Positions 9,525-17,627 of a stretch of DNA of 64,000 nucleotides are shown here, piece by piece (the stretch's first letter is position 1; each line of letters opens with the position of its first letter). Below the pieces are notes generated by a model. It was given only the letters and a program-made list of their open reading frames with translations. It had not been told where the DNA came from and did not search any database. This DNA comes from Helicobacter magdeburgensis. Lineage in GTDB: Bacteria > Campylobacterota > Campylobacteria > Campylobacterales > Helicobacteraceae. The position numbers and the translations under genes were made by a program. The stretch covers positions 124,001 to 188,000 of the forward strand of contig NZ_JRPE02000003.1 in NCBI RefSeq assembly GCF_000765825.2, given 5' to 3'.

Positions 9525-11999
9525 ATGGCAAGTGCAAAACAACCACAAGATGAGATTGATTACAAAGTCAAATTTAGCCAAGAGTATTTTAACCCCAAGC
9601 TTTGCAAATATGATAATGAGCGAAGAGATATCACACTTTTTGATAAAAAAGGCAGTCCGCTTTTATATATTGAAGCAAAGCTTACCCTAAACCCACAAGA
9701 AAGAGCAAAAGCCCTAGCCCAAGTCGTGCTAACAAATAAAAAGCAAAAGCATATCCTAAACCATCTAGCCCTAATTTATAAAGAAAATGGCAATGATGTT
9801 TTAGAGTTTATCGAGCTTTTAGATGATTCTGTAATGTTTAATAACGACTTCCATTGGGAGAGTGAGACCCCAAGCACCCCAACACGCGATGCGATAGATA
9901 GAATCAACGATAGATTAAGACAAAGTGCAAAAATCATAAAATATGTCAATAATGAGATTAAAGAATTTTATGCCAATCTACTCAAAAGAGGCGATTTAGA
10001 AATCTCTATCACGCTTAAAAATATGATAACCATTTTTCACGCGTGGAAAAAAGCCTTAACTTTTAAAAATGAGATAAAAAACGAACAAACCTTAATCAAT
10101 CTCTTTTTAGTAGATATGCTAAACAACACCAAATACAAAGACAGCCTTATAATCTTAGGCACAGACTTAGGCTCACAAAAGCCCCTAATACGAGAAGGCA
10201 CAGACCTAAACGCCTTTAGCATAGAAATAAATGAAAATAAACAAGAAGTAAAATTTATAGATGATAAAAATGAAAAATTCTACACTATCCCAAATCTACA
10301 AGCCTACAAAGCCTTTTGGGATAAATACAAACGCCCACCTGCAAAAGATGAATTTCTAAAAATCTTAGAAGAATCGCACCTGCTTTATACCGATAAATAC
10401 AGAAAAGACACAGGCGGAGAATACACGCCCTTTTTCTTTGTGAGTGAGCAAAACAAGATTTTAGAGCAGTATTGCCAAGATTCTAAAACAGACTTAAAAG
10501 ACTATATCATTTACGACCCTTGCTGTGGCGTGGGGAATTTAGAAAATCAATTCTCAAAAGAGATAAAAAAGCAATGCTACTTAAGCACACTAGATTCTAA
10601 AGATGTGGATATTTGCACGATTAAAGAGTTTGAAAATGTGAAGCGATTTGATTATTTAGAAAATGATAAAGAGCCAGAATTTACACACGGAGGCACAGAC
10701 CTTACCATAAGTGAAATCGTCAAAAGAGAAAACAAAAAGCTAATGATAATTATGAACCCGCCATATCAAAGACAAAAAGGAATAAAGGAAAATAAGGCAA
10801 TAAGCTTTTTTAACAAAGTCTTAAAGCTAGAGCCTGAAGTGATTGTGTTTTACTATATGACAGAATCTTTTATGCGTGATGAGCTAGAGCATTACATAAA
10901 TTCTAAGCTTAAAATGTATAGCCATATTTTTAGCACAGCTAAAACCTTTAATCTAAGTGATTGGAGCATCTCTCAAATGATTTTTAGCAAAAACTTAGGC
11001 GATAAAGTGAGCGATAAATCCTTTACCGCCAAGCGTTATGAGGACAATAAAGGCTTTAAATTTATCGAAAGCTACACCTATGATTTAGAGCGACCAAGCT
11101 TAGTAAAAGAGATAGATACAGCGATAAAGCAGAATCAAAAGGGAATGATTTTGGGGAATTATAGTTATTTAAGAAATATCATTAATCTCACAAATAAACC
11201 GAGCAAAAATTATAATCCTATCACAACAGAAAATTTAAAATATTGCTTAATGTGTTATGGTATAAATTTTAATACGCACGATAAATATTTTGAAAGAAGC
11301 CCTTATGTTTTAAAAGGTAAAATAAGCGAAATTCCACAAGAATTATTTAGCGATGGTATAGCCTTTGCATTATTTTTTAAGGCTTTAGCTTTCACAAATA
11401 AAGCCGTTGCTTCTAGCGGGGGGGGGGGGGTAATTCTTAAAAACTACATTATGCCCTTTTGTGCTGAAGACTTAGGCGGAGCGTGTAGGCATAATGATTT
11501 AAATGTGCTTTATCCTGAACACGCTGAAATTATAGGCTATGATATGAGTGTTTTAGACACGCCTGAAGTGCAAGAGAAAAAGCGAAATTTAGAACTTCCA
11601 CCCTTTGACTTTAGAGAGTTTTTAAAGCAATTTAGTTTTAGCAAAGAAGCCAAAAGCCTTTTTAACGCCGCACTAGAAATCTTTAAATACTATCACGCAA
11701 ATCCTTACTATCAAAACAAAGATTATAACGACAGCTTTTATGATATAACAAATGCTATAATGGGAAAAGATACAAATACCTTTAAAGATTTAGAGGGCAA
11801 AGATAGCAGAATCACACGCACCAAAACCACCAAAGGCACAAAAGGCTTTGCCAAAAACAACCTTAAAGGCGTCATACCAAGCAAAGATTTAGAGCTTTTC
11901 TACCACTTTTTTGAAGTGCGAAATAATCTAGCGATAAAAATCAATGAAGAACTACTAGATTCCAACCTTTTACTATGGAAAAGGGAAAATATCTTTTAA
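9525..11999 (+). CDS. type IIG-like restriction endonuclease/N6-adenine methyltransferase, phase-variable
   Basis: Probable single-chain R-M enzyme that cuts and methylates DNA. An N-terminal PD-ExK-like nuclease pattern (D35, E50, K52 in YIEAK) is followed by a helical region and an adenine methylase core: motif I DPCCGVGN at 331-338 and catalytic NPPY at 411-414. The C-terminal 400 residues would hold the target-recognition part. The ATG at 9525 has AAAGGA upstream. A run of 13 G at 11418-11430 encodes Gly 632-635 and is in frame, so the gene is ON here; a run of 12 or 14 G meets a stop within a few codons. AGATTCT motifs appear sparser than in neighbouring genes, fitting acquisition. Recognition site unknown. 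Confidence 0.85.
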   Translation: MASAKQPQDEIDYKVKFSQEYFNPKLCKYDNERRDITLFDKKGSPLLYIEAKLTLNPQERAKALAQVVLTNKKQKHILNHLALIYKENGNDVLEFIELLDDSVMFNNDFHWESETPSTPTRDAIDRINDRLRQSAKIIKYVNNEIKEFYANLLKRGDLEISITLKNMITIFHAWKKALTFKNEIKNEQTLINLFLVDMLNNTKYKDSLIILGTDLGSQKPLIREGTDLNAFSIEINENKQEVKFIDDKNEKFYTIPNLQAYKAFWDKYKRPPAKDEFLKILEESHLLYTDKYRKDTGGEYTPFFFVSEQNKILEQYCQDSKTDLKDYIIYDPCCGVGNLENQFSKEIKKQCYLSTLDSKDVDICTIKEFENVKRFDYLENDKEPEFTHGGTDLTISEIVKRENKKLMIIMNPPYQRQKGIKENKAISFFNKVLKLEPEVIVFYYMTESFMRDELEHYINSKLKMYSHIFSTAKTFNLSDWSISQMIFSKNLGDKVSDKSFTAKRYEDNKGFKFIESYTYDLERPSLVKEIDTAIKQNQKGMILGNYSYLRNIINLTNKPSKNYNPITTENLKYCLMCYGINFNTHDKYFERSPYVLKGKISEIPQELFSDGIAFALFFKALAFTNKAVASSGGGGVILKNYIMPFCAEDLGGACRHNDLNVLYPEHAEIIGYDMSVLDTPEVQEKKRNLELPPFDFREFLKQFSFSKEAKSLFNAALEIFKYYHANPYYQNKDYNDSFYDITNAIMGKDTNTFKDLEGKDSRITRTKTTKGTKGFAKNNLKGVIPSKDLELFYHFFEVRNNLAIKINEELLDSNLLLWKRENIF
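11418..11430 (+). repeat. poly-G13 phase-variation tract inside the R-M gene
   Basis: Thirteen G in a row after TTCTAGC. With 13 the frame reads on through GTA ATT. With 12 the next codon is TAA; with 14 the frame reads GGT AAT TCT TAA. Both neighbouring lengths truncate the protein at about residue 636-638 of 824. Confidence 0.95.
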
Positions 12000-12112
12000 T
12001 ACATAGAATCTAAAATTATTAATTACTTTAACATTGTATTGTGCTTTTATATGGCATTCTTATCCGTGTTATATTGAGTGTGTAAGCAAAATATCTTTTT
12101 AAATTCCATATT

Positions 12113-12135
12113 AGATACTTTGTCTAAAGACTTAG
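12113..12135. repeat. degraded dispersed repeat copy
   Basis: AGATACTTTGTCTAAAGACT and following TAG match the copy at 7615 in 19 of 23 positions. It lies in the 270 bp gene-free gap between the R-M gene and the Crp/Fnr gene, where I see no other feature except the promoter repeat. Confidence 0.5.
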
Positions 12136-12220
12136 CCACCACAAATCCTTTTATTGAAATACAAACACAAAAGCCTTTTTAGTAAAATCACCAAATTCTA
12201 CATTTATGCGAAACTCTAAC

Positions 12221-12243
12221 ACTAACCTTTTTAAGTTATAATT
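12221..12243. repeat. direct repeat, right copy, promoter region of the Crp/Fnr gene
   Basis: ACTAACCTTTTTAAGTTATA followed by ATT, with TTATAATT as a likely -10 for the regulator at 12271. See 9391-9413 for the left copy. Confidence 0.65.
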
Positions 12244-12270
12244 CAAGCGATTTTATCACAAAAGGAAAAT

Positions 12271-12939
12271 ATGCAACCACTATCTAAAGATACCTTGATA
12301 CAAATCAATACCACAATATGTGGCGATGAGAGAAGCCTTGAAGTATTGCAAAATAAGGGCATTGTAAAAGCCTACACAAAGGGATATAGAATCTATCTTG
12401 ATAGCGATGAGTTGCTAGGCTTTTTGTATGTTTTAAGCGGGAAAGTCCGCTTTTTTAGCGTATCAAGCAATGCTAAGGAAATCACCATTTTTACCATAAG
12501 CGATAAGGAAAGCTGTATCATTTCAACAAGCTGTATTTTATCAAACATTAAGGCTGATGTGGTGCTTGAGTTTATGGAAGATTCTAGCGTGTTTATCCTG
12601 CCAAATAAGGTGTTTGAGACACTCACGCATAGTAATGAATCTATTATGCGTTTCAATCTCTCTTTAGTTTCTAAACGACTAAAACAAGCCTTTGACACCA
12701 TTAATGATGTAACTTTTAAAAGTCTTAAAAATCGCGTAGTAAAGTTTCTACTAAGCAATGCCAAAAATAACCGCGTAGAAGCAAGTCAAGAAAGCATAGC
12801 AAACAATATCGGCAGTGCCAGAGAGGCAGTTACAAGAGTGATAAAAGAGCTAAAAACACAAGGGCTAATTGAGACAAATCGCAATGAGATTGTGCTTAAA
12901 AGCGGACTTTATGAGCTAAGTGAAGATATAGAATCTTAG
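12271..12939 (+). CDS. Crp/Fnr-family transcription regulator
   Basis: DNA-binding regulator with an N-terminal cyclic-nucleotide-type beta-barrel (about residues 25-125, with the turn LSGKVRFF), a dimer helix, and a C-terminal winged helix-turn-helix (ASQESIANNIGSAREAVTRVIKEL, about 167-190). Length 222 aa is normal. The N-terminal four-cysteine cluster of true Fnr is missing; only C17 and a CIISTSC pair near 75-81 are seen, so O2 sensing by an Fnr-type cluster is unlikely. AAAGGA precedes the ATG. It may control the divergent Fe-S/cytochrome b operon, from which it is now separated by the R-M gene. Ligand and targets are unknown; NssR-like nitrosative-stress regulators are one possibility. 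Confidence 0.85.
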   Translation: MQPLSKDTLIQINTTICGDERSLEVLQNKGIVKAYTKGYRIYLDSDELLGFLYVLSGKVRFFSVSSNAKEITIFTISDKESCIISTSCILSNIKADVVLEFMEDSSVFILPNKVFETLTHSNESIMRFNLSLVSKRLKQAFDTINDVTFKSLKNRVVKFLLSNAKNNRVEASQESIANNIGSAREAVTRVIKELKTQGLIETNRNEIVLKSGLYELSEDIES

Positions 12940-12973
12940 CTTTCTTAAAGCAGGGCTAAAGAGTAGATTCTAT
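12928..12973 (+). terminator. hairpin at the end of the Crp/Fnr gene built from the AGAATCT heptamer
   Basis: Arms ATAGAATCT (12928-12936) and AGATTCTAT (12965-12973), with a nested TTAGC/GCTAA pair inside. It overlaps the last codons of the gene. Acting as a terminator is inferred from position. Confidence 0.5.
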
Positions 12974-13094
12974 TGCTATATTGAAGCCCGATTCACATTC
13001 AAACCCCATTCAAAACAACCTATTCATAGAATCTACAATGATATGCTACTATTCCACTACAAGAACATAAAGGACAAAAACACAAAGGATAATA

Positions 13095-14600
13095 ATGGCA
13101 AAGATAAAACAAACCCAAAAGCTAGAAGCCGCCCTTTTTAGTGCCGCTGATAAACTTAGAAAAAACATAGACGCCGCAGAGTATAAACATATCGTGCTTG
13201 GACTTGTATTTTTAAAATACATTAGCGATAGTTTTGAATCTTTACACAAAGAGTTGCTTTCACAGAATGAAGATGCAGAAGACAAGGACGAATACATCGC
13301 AAAAAATATCTTTTTTGTGCCACAAGATTCTAGATGGAGTGCTCTTTTAAGCAAGGCAAAAAGCCCACAAATAGGCAAAGATTTAGACTATGCCCTAGAC
13401 TTGATAGAAAAGGATAATCCGCAGTTAAAAGGTGTACTGCCTAAAGTCTATGCTAAAGATAACCTAGATAGTGCGACTTTGGGCGATTTGATAAACCTAA
13501 TAGATTCTATCTCACTTAATCAAGAGAATACAAGCGATATTTTAGGGCATATTTTTGAATATTTTCTCGGTGAGTTTGCCTTGAGTGAAGGCAAAAAAGG
13601 CGGGCAGTTCTACACGCCAAAAAGCGTTGTGGAGCTATTAGTAGCTATGCTAGAGCCCTATAGTGGCAGAGTGTTTGACCCCTGCTGTGGAAGTGGGGGA
13701 ATGTTTGTCCAAAGTGAGCAGTTTGTAAAAGAGCATCAGGGTAAAATCAGCGATATTTCAATCTATGGGCAAGAGAGTAATCAAACCACTTGGCGACTAG
13801 CAAAGATGAATCTTGCCTTGCGAAAAATAGATTCTAGCTCACTCAAATGGAATAGTGAAGGAAGCTTTCTCAATGACGCACACAAGGATTTAAAGGCAGA
13901 TTTCATCATCGCAAACCCACCTTTTAACGCCACAGATTGGGGCAGCCAAGCACTAGAAAATGATGTGCGTTGGCAGTATGGCACACCCCCTAGCACAAAT
14001 GCCAATTATGCGTGGATAAGCCACTTTATCCACCACCTAGCTCCAAAAGGTCGGGCGGGATTTGTCCTTGCGAAAGGCTCTCTTACAAGCAACACAAGCA
14101 CAGAGGGGCAAATCCGCAAAAACTTAATAGAATCTAACTTAATAGAATGTATTGTCAATCTCCCTGCAAAACTCTTTTTAAACACGCAGATTCCAGCGTG
14201 TCTGTGGTTTATCAAACGCAATAAATCCCATAACAACACGCTTTTTATTGACGCGCGAAGTCTAGGCGAACTCATCAATCGCAAAAATAGGATTCTAACT
14301 CAAAGTGATATTGCTAAAATCACAGAGACTTACCACAAATGGCAAAAGGCACAAGAGCAGCAAAGTGGGGAATATGGCGATATTCTAGGCTTTTGTAAAA
14401 GTGTAAGCAAAGAAGAGATAGCAAATCTAGGCTATGTCCTTACACCCGGTCGCTATGTGGGCTTGGCAGAAGATGATGAAGACTTTGACTTTGAGAGAGA
14501 ATTTACACGCTTAAAAGCCGAGCTAGAATCTCAAATCAAAGAAGAGAGAATCTTAAGTGAAAAGATTCTAAATAATTTAGAGATTATAGGTGGGAAATGA
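13095..14600 (+). CDS. hsdM: type I R-M system DNA methyltransferase subunit
   Basis: HsdM methylates adenine in the site read by HsdS and is part of both the M2S methylase and the R2M2S restriction complex. The N-terminal helical domain includes HIVLGLVFLKYISDSF. GQFYTPKSVVELL leads into motif I DPCCGSGG at 195-202 and the catalytic NPPF at 274-277. Length 501 aa is typical. AAAGGA-like bases precede the ATG. Its stop overlaps the hsdS start in ATGA, so the two are translationally coupled. The reading frame is intact and contains several AGATTCT motifs, unlike the sparser hsdS. Confidence 0.95.
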   Translation: MAKIKQTQKLEAALFSAADKLRKNIDAAEYKHIVLGLVFLKYISDSFESLHKELLSQNEDAEDKDEYIAKNIFFVPQDSRWSALLSKAKSPQIGKDLDYALDLIEKDNPQLKGVLPKVYAKDNLDSATLGDLINLIDSISLNQENTSDILGHIFEYFLGEFALSEGKKGGQFYTPKSVVELLVAMLEPYSGRVFDPCCGSGGMFVQSEQFVKEHQGKISDISIYGQESNQTTWRLAKMNLALRKIDSSSLKWNSEGSFLNDAHKDLKADFIIANPPFNATDWGSQALENDVRWQYGTPPSTNANYAWISHFIHHLAPKGRAGFVLAKGSLTSNTSTEGQIRKNLIESNLIECIVNLPAKLFLNTQIPACLWFIKRNKSHNNTLFIDARSLGELINRKNRILTQSDIAKITETYHKWQKAQEQQSGEYGDILGFCKSVSKEEIANLGYVLTPGRYVGLAEDDEDFDFEREFTRLKAELESQIKEERILSEKILNNLEIIGGK

Positions 14601-15802
14601 TTGTGAATCTAAAAGAACAGCATTGTGAGAATTTTCTACAATCTCTCCATAAAGAGCAATGGCAGGAAGTCCGGCTTGGGGAAGTTGCGGAGATAATTAG
14701 TGGCGGAACACCAAAAACATCAATACCAGAATATTGGAATGGAGAAATCCCTTGGCTATCAGTTGCGGATTTTAATAATGGTAAAAAATATGTTGTTGCA
14801 AGTGAAAAATTTATTACACAATTAGGATTGCAAGAAAGTAGCACAAAGTTACTGCAACGAGATGATATTATTATTTCCGCTAGAGGCACGGTAGGTGTAA
14901 TTGCAATGATACCCTATCCTATGGCTTTTAATCAATCCTGCTATGGTTTAAGGATATGCAGTAATGCACACTCTCACTTTATTTATTATTGTCTTAAAGT
15001 TTTTACAAAATATTTTATTCATCAATCGTATGGAGCTGTTTTTGACACTATTACTACAAAAATTCTTAGTGATTTTACCTTTTTACTCCCACCACTTACA
15101 ATACAACAAAAAATAGCAGAGATTCTAAGTAGCTTTGATGATAAGATAGATTTACTCCATAGACAAAACAAAACTTTAGAATCTCTAGCCCTTACCCTTT
15201 TTCGCCATTATTTTATAGACAATCCAAAGCGTGATGAATGGGAAGAAAAGCCTTTAAGTGAAGTGTGTCAAATAAAAAATGGATTTGCTTTTAAGAGTGA
15301 AGAGTATAAAAAGATTGGGATACCAGTTGTTAGAACAACAAATTTTAAAAATGGTTTTGTAGAAAATCACAATTTAGTTTATCTCGATGAGAATGACAAA
15401 AACAAATATTCAAAATACTTATTGCAAGTAAATGATTTTTTGCTTGTAATGGTTGGAGCAAGTTTGGGAAAGTATGCTATTGTAACCAGCGAAATTTTGC
15501 CCGCCCTTCAAAATCAAAATATGTGGAATTTTAGAGTATTAGGAAGTGTTTCCCAGTATTATTTAAACTATGCAATGCAAGAAATTATTGCTAACAATAT
15601 AAATACTGCTTCTGGGAGTGCGAGAGAATTTTTTCAAAAGTCTTATTTTTATAAAATCCCAATTTTAATACCACCAAAAAATATTATGATGAAATTTCAT
15701 ACGCAAATGGATAATTTTTACCATAAAACAACAAACAATCGTAAGCAGATTCAGAATCTCCAAGCAATGCGGGATATGCTATTAAAAGCAATATTTGCTT
15801 AG
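14597..15802 (+). CDS. hsdS: type I R-M system specificity subunit
   Basis: HsdS selects the bipartite DNA target. Two target-recognition domains are visible: the first starts at EVRLGEVAEIISGGTPKT (about residue 25) and ends at LLPPLTIQQKIAEILSSFDDKIDLL, the first conserved helical spacer. The second starts at EEKPLSEVCQIKNGFAFKS (about 215) and ends in LIPPKNI and the C-terminal helix. Length 401 aa is normal. It overlaps hsdM by 4 bp. No long simple repeat that would drive slippage is seen in the spacer. Recognition half-sites cannot be read from sequence. hsdR lies beyond an opposite-strand gene pair. Confidence 0.93.
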   Translation: MIVNLKEQHCENFLQSLHKEQWQEVRLGEVAEIISGGTPKTSIPEYWNGEIPWLSVADFNNGKKYVVASEKFITQLGLQESSTKLLQRDDIIISARGTVGVIAMIPYPMAFNQSCYGLRICSNAHSHFIYYCLKVFTKYFIHQSYGAVFDTITTKILSDFTFLLPPLTIQQKIAEILSSFDDKIDLLHRQNKTLESLALTLFRHYFIDNPKRDEWEEKPLSEVCQIKNGFAFKSEEYKKIGIPVVRTTNFKNGFVENHNLVYLDENDKNKYSKYLLQVNDFLLVMVGASLGKYAIVTSEILPALQNQNMWNFRVLGSVSQYYLNYAMQEIIANNINTASGSAREFFQKSYFYKIPILIPPKNIMMKFHTQMDNFYHKTTNNRKQIQNLQAMRDMLLKAIFA

Positions 15803-15846
15803 AGAGAAATAAATCTCTCATAATAAGCCACAAGTCTTTATCTTAG

Positions 15847-16344
15847 TTATTCTAATACAAATTTTGCTTGTTCTTGTCTTAGAAATTCTGCTACATCAAT
15901 GCAACAAATACCAAGCTTTTCGCAAACATTGGGGATTTTTATCTTATTTTTAGCATTGCTGCCACCTTTAGCTTCGTGAGTTACAATAGTGTAGGAATCC
16001 TGATAGGCAAGTGCTATGAGAAAATAATCCGCTCCATTAGAAAAATCTTGTATAGCTTTTTGCGTATATTGCATTGTGAGTAATGTCTGAGAAATCTCTG
16101 CATAAGATTTAGAAGTAATGTTTTCTATTGGTAGGAAAAATCCCCTGCTTTTTAATCGCTCTTTAAAATTTTGTAAATCATTGTTGGCAGAAGTGATTTC
16201 ATCATACACCTTATTAATAGATTTCACAGAATCTAGCCGAGAGCATTTATCCAAAAAATCCCAAAATCCCGGGCAAATATCAAAGGCGTAAAACCTATAA
16301 GCAGATTCTATAAAAATATTTGTATCAATCAAATATCGCTTCAT
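15847..16344 (-). CDS. PIN-like DUF4411 protein, probable toxin partner
   Basis: PIN-fold nuclease-like protein. The start KRYLIDTNIFIES carries the first acidic residue (D7 and N9), EITS the second, and NGADYFLIALAY near residue 105 the third, with VTHEAKG near the end, matching DUF4411 in my recollection. It is 165 aa. Its ATG overlaps the stop of the ImmA-like gene in ATGA, so both are co-translated. DUF4411 proteins often pair with HTH/ImmA peptidase-like proteins as toxin-antitoxin or defence modules. Here the pair sits inside a type I R-M locus on the opposite strand. The RNase role is inferred from the fold. Confidence 0.75.
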   Translation of the reverse strand: MKRYLIDTNIFIESAYRFYAFDICPGFWDFLDKCSRLDSVKSINKVYDEITSANNDLQNFKERLKSRGFFLPIENITSKSYAEISQTLLTMQYTQKAIQDFSNGADYFLIALAYQDSYTIVTHEAKGGSNAKNKIKIPNVCEKLGICCIDVAEFLRQEQAKFVLE

Positions 16345-17531
16345 TCGATTACCTTTACTTTTTTGGCAAGTTTATCAAATTTATCAAGCTTGATATTGAG
16401 TAAATTAAGTGCTTCTTTATAAGTTTCATAGCCATTAAGCGTGTCAATAATAACGCTTTTGGTGAAATTTTCACTATTGGAGACGATGATGTTGGTATAA
16501 TAATTACCCCACCTTTTTGAAGATTTTGTGTTTGCAAGGCGTTCTAGCTCTGTATTTTTAAAGCCCTGATATGTTTCACCATTTATTAGTTTAAGCAAAA
16601 GTGCTTTTGTGGCAAGTGCCAAAGGGCTTGCTAACTTAAAACTACTTTGCAAATTTTGGATATTTGCTTGAATGGAATTTTGCCGATTCCACATTGATTG
16701 AAAAATTTTACTTGGCATTAGAATTTCCCCTGCAATATTGTTGCAACGATATTCTTCTTGTGAATCAAAATCATAGGAGCTAACACCGCTGTGTTTAAGC
16801 ACAATATGTGCTAATTCGTGCAAAAGGGTAAAGATTTTACCGTTTTCACTCGTATCTTTGGAGTTTATGAATACAAGAGGTGCATACTCATCGTAAATAG
16901 CATAACCTCTACATTCGTTAAAGCTGATGGCTTTTTTTGTATTATTCTGAGATATTCCACTTTGTTGCACAATAATATTATATTGCTCAACATTATCCCT
17001 AAGGAAATTAAATCTCTGTCCTTTTGGTCGGTGCTTTGCACTATCAAATTGTGTAATTTCTTTAATTGTTTGGATAATTTCCCCATCTAAAGTAGGATTT
17101 TGATTTACTAAAAATTTGTTGTGTCCATTTCTTATGAGATAATTTCTAAACCATTCTTGCTTTTTTTTGCTTGAAGCAATGCAAGATTCAAGATTTTGAC
17201 TAAACTCAGTAGCGTTTCTTCTAAAATCTGGTAGTATTTCTTCTGTTCTTGGAAGTTCATTTAAAAAAAGATAGGCAAATGGGATATTGAAATGATTCGC
17301 AAATTTTATGAGTTTTTCTGTTTTGATTTCAAAAGTTGTTGAAATATGATTGATAAATTTTTGAAATTCTTGAGCCTTTCTTTTGCCAAAGAATTTGATA
17401 ATATCATTTTCTTGGTATGGAATGTTTCTCATCATTTCGCTATTCCCACTATGCAAAATCACAACTTTCCTTTTTTCTTTCAAACTTTTAAACAACTTAA
17501 ACAATCGGTTGGCTATTATACTTAATTTCAC
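16341..17531 (-). CDS. ImmA/IrrE-type metallopeptidase with N-terminal helical (HTH-like) part
   Basis: Zinc peptidase-like protein: the motif HELAH at residues 238-242 of the long form, preceded by FTLLHE and followed by a CNNIAGEILMP block, is the ImmA/IrrE signature. The N-terminal third (about 40-100), ending in FNIPFAYLFLNELP and PDFRRN, resembles the HTH portion of antitoxin-like members. The start is uncertain: GTG at 17531 gives 396 aa but sits on a TATAAT-like promoter; ATG at 17435 gives 364 aa. Neither has a strong ribosome site. It is followed by the PIN-like gene with a 4 bp overlap. Probably the antitoxin or regulator of that toxin. Confidence 0.78.
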   Translation of the reverse strand: MKLSIIANRLFKLFKSLKEKRKVVILHSGNSEMMRNIPYQENDIIKFFGKRKAQEFQKFINHISTTFEIKTEKLIKFANHFNIPFAYLFLNELPRTEEILPDFRRNATEFSQNLESCIASSKKKQEWFRNYLIRNGHNKFLVNQNPTLDGEIIQTIKEITQFDSAKHRPKGQRFNFLRDNVEQYNIIVQQSGISQNNTKKAISFNECRGYAIYDEYAPLVFINSKDTSENGKIFTLLHELAHIVLKHSGVSSYDFDSQEEYRCNNIAGEILMPSKIFQSMWNRQNSIQANIQNLQSSFKLASPLALATKALLLKLINGETYQGFKNTELERLANTKSSKRWGNYYTNIIVSNSENFTKSVIIDTLNGYETYKEALNLLNIKLDKFDKLAKKVKVIE

Positions 17532-17627
17532 ATTATTTTTGATTAATGTAAAGAATGCCTATTCTGAATAATGTTTGTTATAATATTTCATACAAATGGA
17601 TTTTTATACATAAGAAAGGACCAAACA

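Noticed and set aside
14597-15802. Phase variation of hsdS by repeats between its recognition domains
   Set aside because: The spacer after the first recognition domain contains no tandem or homopolymer repeat long enough to slip.
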